A stretch of DNA of 13,687 nt from an uncultured bacterium. Its GTDB lineage: Bacteria; Patescibacteriota; Minisyncoccia; Phycocordibacterales; UBA5272. The translations under genes and the position numbers were made by a program. Position 1 is the stretch's first letter. Each line of letters starts with the position of its first letter. Below the pieces are notes generated by a model that worked only from the letters and a program-made list of their open reading frames with translations, made no database searches and was not told the origin of the DNA. The stretch spans positions 1 through 13,687 of the forward strand of contig CAILKS010000058.1 in the NCBI GenBank assembly GCA_903834855.1, given 5' to 3'. Shown here piece by piece: positions 12,695 through 13,687 of the stretch.

Positions 12695-13636
12695 ATGCAA
12701 AGTCTTAGTAGTTTAAAGGATGATTTTCTTCAATATATAGAAATAGAAAAAGGACGCTCAGCACTCACGGTTCGTAATTATGAGCATTATCTCACTCGCT
12801 TTTTAGATTTTATAAAAGTTGAATCCCCTACTGATATCACCGAGAGTATGATGCGCGAGTATCGTGTATATCTCAATCGTCATCCGGCACGTGCTATAAA
12901 AAAGGGTCAAGCCCAAGAAACTTTAGATAAAAAAACTCAAAACTATCATTTGATTGCACTTCGCGCATTTTTAAAATATATGCGTAGACAGGGTGTAAAA
13001 AGTTATGATCCAGAAAGAATTGAGCTTGCAAAGACACAACAACGCGAACTTGATTTGATTTCTGAAAAAGAATTAGAAAATTTGATGGCTGCACCGGACG
13101 TCACTACTATCGCGGGACTTCGTGATAAAGCAATTTTAGAATTATTTTTCTCTACAGGGTTACGTGTTTCAGAATTATGCTCGCTTGATCGTGATACAGA
13201 TTTAAAAACAGGAGAGATTTCTGTTCGTGGAAAAGGAGGAAAGATTCGTGTGGTTTTCGTATCAGGTGCGGCGGCTATTTCTGTTAAAAAATATTTAGAA
13301 CAGCGTGTTGATATTGATGAAGCCATGTTTATTGATCACTCCCCTCGTGCCCATGCGAGAATGGTAAAAGAAGAATCTATTCGCCTTACACCTCGCTCTG
13401 TTGAAAGAATTGTAGAAAAATATGCAGTGATAGCAGGTATAGCAAAGAAGTGTACACCACACGTGATAAGACACAGCTTTGCGACAGATCTTTTATATAA
13501 TGGAGCTGATTTGCGTACTGTACAAATGATGTTGGGCCACGCTTCTATTGCTACGACTCAAATTTATACAAACGTTACAAATAAATTCCTTCGTGATCAG
13601 TTTGAAAAGTTCCATTCGAAGAGAGTTAAGAATTAA
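12695..13636 (+). CDS. Tyrosine recombinase of the XerC/XerD type
   Basis: Xer recombinases resolve chromosome dimers at dif sites. The 313 residues include the SAM-like N-terminal core-binding domain (about 5-98) and the catalytic domain (about 120-300). Catalytic residues are all visible: R157 (TGLRVSEL), the beta-hairpin Lys in RGKGGKIR (178-185), H256 and R259 (HVIRHSFATDLL), H282 (LGHASIATT) and nucleophile Y291 (TQIYTNV). Length is near the usual 295-310. XerC and XerD cannot be separated without alignment, and many reduced genomes have a single Xer (XerH/XerA-like). Integrase-type arms are absent, so this is more likely the chromosomal enzyme than a phage integrase. It is transcribed divergently from rpsO, and no dif-like site was recognised. 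Confidence 0.94.
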   Translation: MQSLSSLKDDFLQYIEIEKGRSALTVRNYEHYLTRFLDFIKVESPTDITESMMREYRVYLNRHPARAIKKGQAQETLDKKTQNYHLIALRAFLKYMRRQGVKSYDPERIELAKTQQRELDLISEKELENLMAAPDVTTIAGLRDKAILELFFSTGLRVSELCSLDRDTDLKTGEISVRGKGGKIRVVFVSGAAAISVKKYLEQRVDIDEAMFIDHSPRAHARMVKEESIRLTPRSVERIVEKYAVIAGIAKKCTPHVIRHSFATDLLYNGADLRTVQMMLGHASIATTQIYTNVTNKFLRDQFEKFHSKRVKN

Positions 13637-13639
13637 GAT

Positions 13640-13667
13640 TTTACTTTTTCTAAATTTATGTTAGAGT
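13640..13667 (+). promoter_or_regulatory. Possible promoter for a gene beyond the right edge
   Basis: TTTACT (13640-13645) and TAGAGT (13662-13667) are 16 nt apart, with TGT before the -10 (extended -10). They follow the xer stop and point out of the window. No coding start follows before base 13687. Confidence 0.25.
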
Positions 13668-13687
13668 AGAGACTTTGTACACCCCTA

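Noticed and set aside
1..13687. tRNA or rRNA genes, including an rRNA gene that could host the IVP-like genes as intervening sequences.
   Set aside because: No cloverleaf with TTC-type T-loop sequence or rRNA signature was seen in the intergenic regions, which are all under 250 bp and taken up by hairpins and promoters.

Overview
The window is AT-rich (roughly one third G+C by eye) and densely packed, with mostly short proteins, almost no Shine-Dalgarno sequences and many single-membrane-segment proteins of unknown function. This style, together with two 23S-rRNA-IVP/Avd-like four-helix-bundle genes and an M23 peptidase with the 'HGxNGID' arrangement, suggests a Candidate Phyla Radiation (Patescibacteria) genome, most likely of the Parcubacteria type. 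That placement is inference from style; no taxonomic marker was aligned. The standard code fits: genes end in TAA or TAG and no in-frame TGA has to be read through.

Layout. 1-881 (-) is a truncated exported protein of unknown function. 1058-1861 (-) is rsmA/ksgA (16S rRNA dimethyladenosine methyltransferase). 1880-2239 (-) is a first four-helix-bundle (IVP-like) gene. 2341-4275 (-) is a UvrD/PcrA-type helicase. 4334-4708 (-) is a second IVP-like gene at the 3' end of a tightly packed operon of three unknown genes (6808-7632, 5027-6799, 4717-5025, all -), one of which encodes a large membrane-anchored protein with two winged-helix-like repeats. A 242-bp divergent promoter region follows. 7875-8933 (+) is a secreted LysM-LysM-M23 peptidoglycan hydrolase. 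It converges on 10593-9031 (-), a ComM/YifB AAA+ protein, which is translationally coupled to an upstream membrane protein (10593-11264, -). 11411-12025 (-) is a NYN-domain (LabA/DUF88) putative RNase, 12249-12512 (-) is rpsO (S15), and 12695-13636 (+) is a XerC/XerD-type tyrosine recombinase.

Role. Most recognisable genes are housekeeping: ribosome maturation (rsmA, rpsO), DNA repair and processing (uvrD, comM, xer), RNA turnover (NYN) and cell-wall remodelling (M23).

The unusual content lies between the genes. Five intergenic hairpin elements (912-1010, 1012-1074, about 8936-9027, 11303-11408, 12142-12249) share one plan. An outer imperfect inverted repeat of about 14-30 nt, built from degenerate words, encloses an inner stem. 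In most of them the inner stem carries AATACA...TGTATT around a G+C-rich core whose sequence differs each time while pairing is kept, and four of the five can close on a 3-nt loop ending in A. The elements sit at, or within a few bases of, stop codons. The outer arms of the element beside rpsO are nearly the same as the arms that bracket the first IVP-like gene, so the noncoding hairpins and the IVP-like genes may belong to one mobile family. A second pattern is that several genes have a -10-like hexamer only 6-10 nt before the start codon and no Shine-Dalgarno, which predicts leaderless mRNAs.
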